In this document: positions 61,457 through 64,000 of the stretch, piece by piece
Layout of the letters: each line of letters begins with the position of its first letter
How positions within the stretch are numbered: the stretch's first letter is position 1
DNA from: Phallusia mammillata
Taxonomy: Eukaryota; Chordata; Ascidiacea; Phlebobranchia; Ascidiidae
Length of the DNA: 64,000 nt
Assembly: GCA_003260075.1 (NCBI GenBank)
Contig: QLIY01000663.1
Span: 28,717-92,716 of the forward strand
Direction of reading: 5' to 3'
Notes under the pieces: model-generated
Database searches by the model: none
What the model saw: only the letters and a program-made list of their open reading frames with translations
What the model was told of the DNA's origin: nothing
Translations under genes and position numbers: made by a program

Positions 61457-64000
61457 CACGGTTTTAACGTTTGACAACAACCTGATTATGTTACTTTTGT
61501 TAGCTTTTAATTTAACGCAATATTTCTTTCTTCTAAAAATTCCTGCGCTAACGGCTTATCGCTAAAACCAATTGTTACAACGGTGACTTCGCTGCTGCCC
61601 AAAAATATTATATATTGTAATTAATAAAACCTTTGAAAGGTAACGTGGGGGGGGGGTTGTTACTTTTGTTAGCTTTTAATTTAACGCAATATTTCTTTCT
61701 TCTCAAAATTCCTGCGCTAACGGCTTATAGCTAAAACCAATTGTTACAACGGTGACTTCGCTGCTGGCCAAAAATATTATATATTGTAATTAATAAAACC
61801 TTTGAAAGGTAACGTTCGATCACGTTACGTTACAGCAATTATCACGTTGCGTTATTGCAAAACAAAAAAGCAGCACAACAGCACTAAAACTATCGCGCAC
61901 ACTTCACCGGGGCCAGGAGAGAACTGCCTCACCAAACACGGGGGGGGGGAATGCTTCCCGGAATGTGACCAATCACAACGCGCCACGGGAAATAACTGAA
62001 GCGGGGATGCGTTCGAATTTTACCGGTGTTATAAAGTACAAAAAATATATTAAAGTGAAAAAGGGTGAAAATGGAACACAGGAAAACAAAAGCGGAAAAA
62101 CAAAGAAGTGAAAGAAATAACGTGAAAATAAATATGGCTAAACAAAAAAACGAACATTATGAAACAAAACAACTAATAAGCGTATATCAAACTGAACGTA
62201 CACAGTGAAACACACATATATTGATAGATAAATATAAATAAAGTTACTGTGAAAATCAAGTGCAATAATTAAATAAGCGTATGCCAAACTAAGTGAACAC
62301 AGTGAACAAACAAAGTGAACACCGATTTACATTACACTTACACACTAAATTTAAATCGAATTTGACGGCAAATTATTTATCAAATCATAATCAATTTATG
62401 TATATCAGAATATTCCAATTATCAGTTAATAAAGTTCCAGCCTGACTCTTTATAAGAAGGGTTTCTTGCGCTGTTGATGCCTTTTCACACAATAAGAACT
62501 TGTCCATATGTTTAAATGTGCTTGAAGTACGAGCTTATGACAAATTCACTTTGCTGCATTTTTAATTACCTTGTTGATCCTGTGCTTTATCGCTGCAGTG
62601 TGAGCCAGATTTTGGAAACGAGCACACATTATGAGAATCCACTTACAACTCAAGTGTAAATACCTTTTGTGAGAAAAAACAAGTATGGAATATATTATTG
62701 CCAATTTCAGCAAACCAAAAGCGATACCTACACCGTTAGACCAATGCAGTAACATTTGTCGACAAAAATCTCATCAAAATTCACTTACGTGTCTTTTTTG
62801 AGTCCTGAAACTTTTGTTTGTTTCCGTATATATTATCTTATGGATTAAAGTATTTGTACGAACAGAAACTGTTTTATTGTGTCATTTTATCGTTGTGTGG
62901 GAATATACTTATTGTACACTCATGTTGGTGTTTTGCTTTCAAAACTTGGTGATTGTAAATTATTTGTTTCCAAGCTGTTAAAATTGGGTTTTAGCACACC
63001 CGACAAATGAAATAATTAACTCAAAGAAAATAAAGGGATGGAATCAGCTTAACAAATGATAGTTTCACGGTAATATATACGCACACGCAAAACTCAAGTG
63101 ATAGAAACGTACATTATGTTTACTCAATTCGAAATACATTCCAGTTCATCATTTATAAATATATTCAGTGTGAGAAAATCGGACCCAAAAAAACAACAAC
63201 CATGCATGCGGTGTGTAGTGTGACTTGTTTTTATATGAACGTACACATACCGTTCTGCAACGCTCCTTCAACCCAAAAAGTGTAATGAGACCGATTCGTG
63301 GAACTAAAGCCTCACTTATACACGAATAGTGATTGTTGAATAAAGTCGTGCTTGGTTATGGCGGAAGTTCAACTTGTGTTGGATTAGAATAGCAAAATTC
63401 GAGCCCAATTCGAATGTATTATGGTATACCACTGGACAAACCAATCAAATATGGCGCTTAATTCCATAAGTAAAACCAAGTGATTTCAGTCTATCACATC
63501 AGCTGGAAATTTGTTATAATGGATAAAGGGTAAAAATATTTTTTAAACCTTTTCCTAGGCGTGTTATTATACTTTATTGGTAATTAACAGTTGAAACTAT
63601 CTCATTTAAGCCTACTATGTATGCAATTATGTGCGGAGTTTTTGTTTAATGTGATCGTAAGGTGTCGCTCCTGGGGTGTGGCAACACTTGATCGAGTAGT
63701 AGTCTACAGCGTGTTGATTCTATGTTGGCGCTCGTAGCGAGCGGACGCAAGCAGCAATGGAAAAAGGTCCTAGTTTTGCGCAAGTTACAACAAAGAGGTG
63801 GGGAACGTTTGAAGAGACGCACTTGCATGAGCTTTAAAACAAGAAGTCAAAGAAAAAGAGAAGATGTTGTCAATATGATAGAAAAAGAAAGCTTTTCAAT
63901 AGGGGGGGGGGTTATAAATATATTCAGTGTGAGAAAATCGGACCCAAAAAAAAACAACCATGCATGCGGTGTGTAGTGTGACTTGTTTTTATATGAACGT
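61457..64000. other. 3' flank of gene 4, with two assembly duplications
   Basis: The region is homologous to 43310-45560 and 51683-53640. About 150 bases (61490-61640) recur after a G10 run at 61647-61656. The bases after the G10 run at 63902-63911 repeat 63150-63240. Another G10 run is at 61940-61949. No coding sequence was recognised; frames such as 63722-63976 are not supported. Confidence 0.55.

Overview
The window is from an animal nuclear genome. Genes are split into many short exons with GT..AG introns, the DNA is AT-rich, and hAT-type miniature transposons with 8-bp target duplications are everywhere. The protein families (LIV-1 type ZIP zinc transporter, Sm D3, selenocysteine lyase, LCCL and fibrinogen-related domains) fit an invertebrate deuterostome. 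An ascidian tunicate with a very polymorphic genome is my best guess, but the sequence alone does not prove the species.

Layout. 1-2560: the 3' part of a selenocysteine lyase gene (+ strand), followed by decayed copies of its last exon. 2675-3827: a complete three-exon Sm D3 gene (- strand), convergent with the first. 3828-20823: no convincing gene; hAT-like elements (several with clear target duplications, some nested), a satellite of about 70 bp units, a 705-N gap, and an inverted duplication in which one arm carries an extra hAT insertion. 20824-30336: a 14-exon ZIP zinc transporter gene (662 codons), whose first exon and upstream region appear twice. 30337-33486: intergenic, with a Myb/SANT-like coding fragment on the - strand. 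33487-61456: a head-to-tail array of four related genes, each built as signal peptide, LCCL, LCCL, EGF, fibrinogen-related domain (FReD). Gene 1 is intact. Gene 2 is intact apart from an assembly filler in its EGF exon. Gene 3 has a 5-bp tandem duplication that makes a stop inside the FReD. Gene 4 has many lesions. 61457-64000: 3' flank of gene 4, homologous to the flanks of genes 2 and 3.

The array is the most interesting part. Genes 1 and 3 share one leader-exon type, and genes 2 and 4 share another, which suggests that a two-gene block was duplicated. In the last FReD exon, which holds the GGWW motif and the presumed ligand pocket, genes 3 and 4 differ far more than in the short intron next to it. 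That is the pattern expected of a diversifying recognition protein. A role in recognition (immune, self/non-self or gamete) is inference.

A caution on the assembly: runs of exactly 10 (occasionally 11) G or C, four longer runs (47, 88, 74 and 68), and five single n positions mark contig joins. Many are flanked by near-identical repeated sequence, and where they fall in exons they replace known coding bases. They are best read as gap fillers between overlapping contigs or haplotypes, so several local duplications are probably not real.
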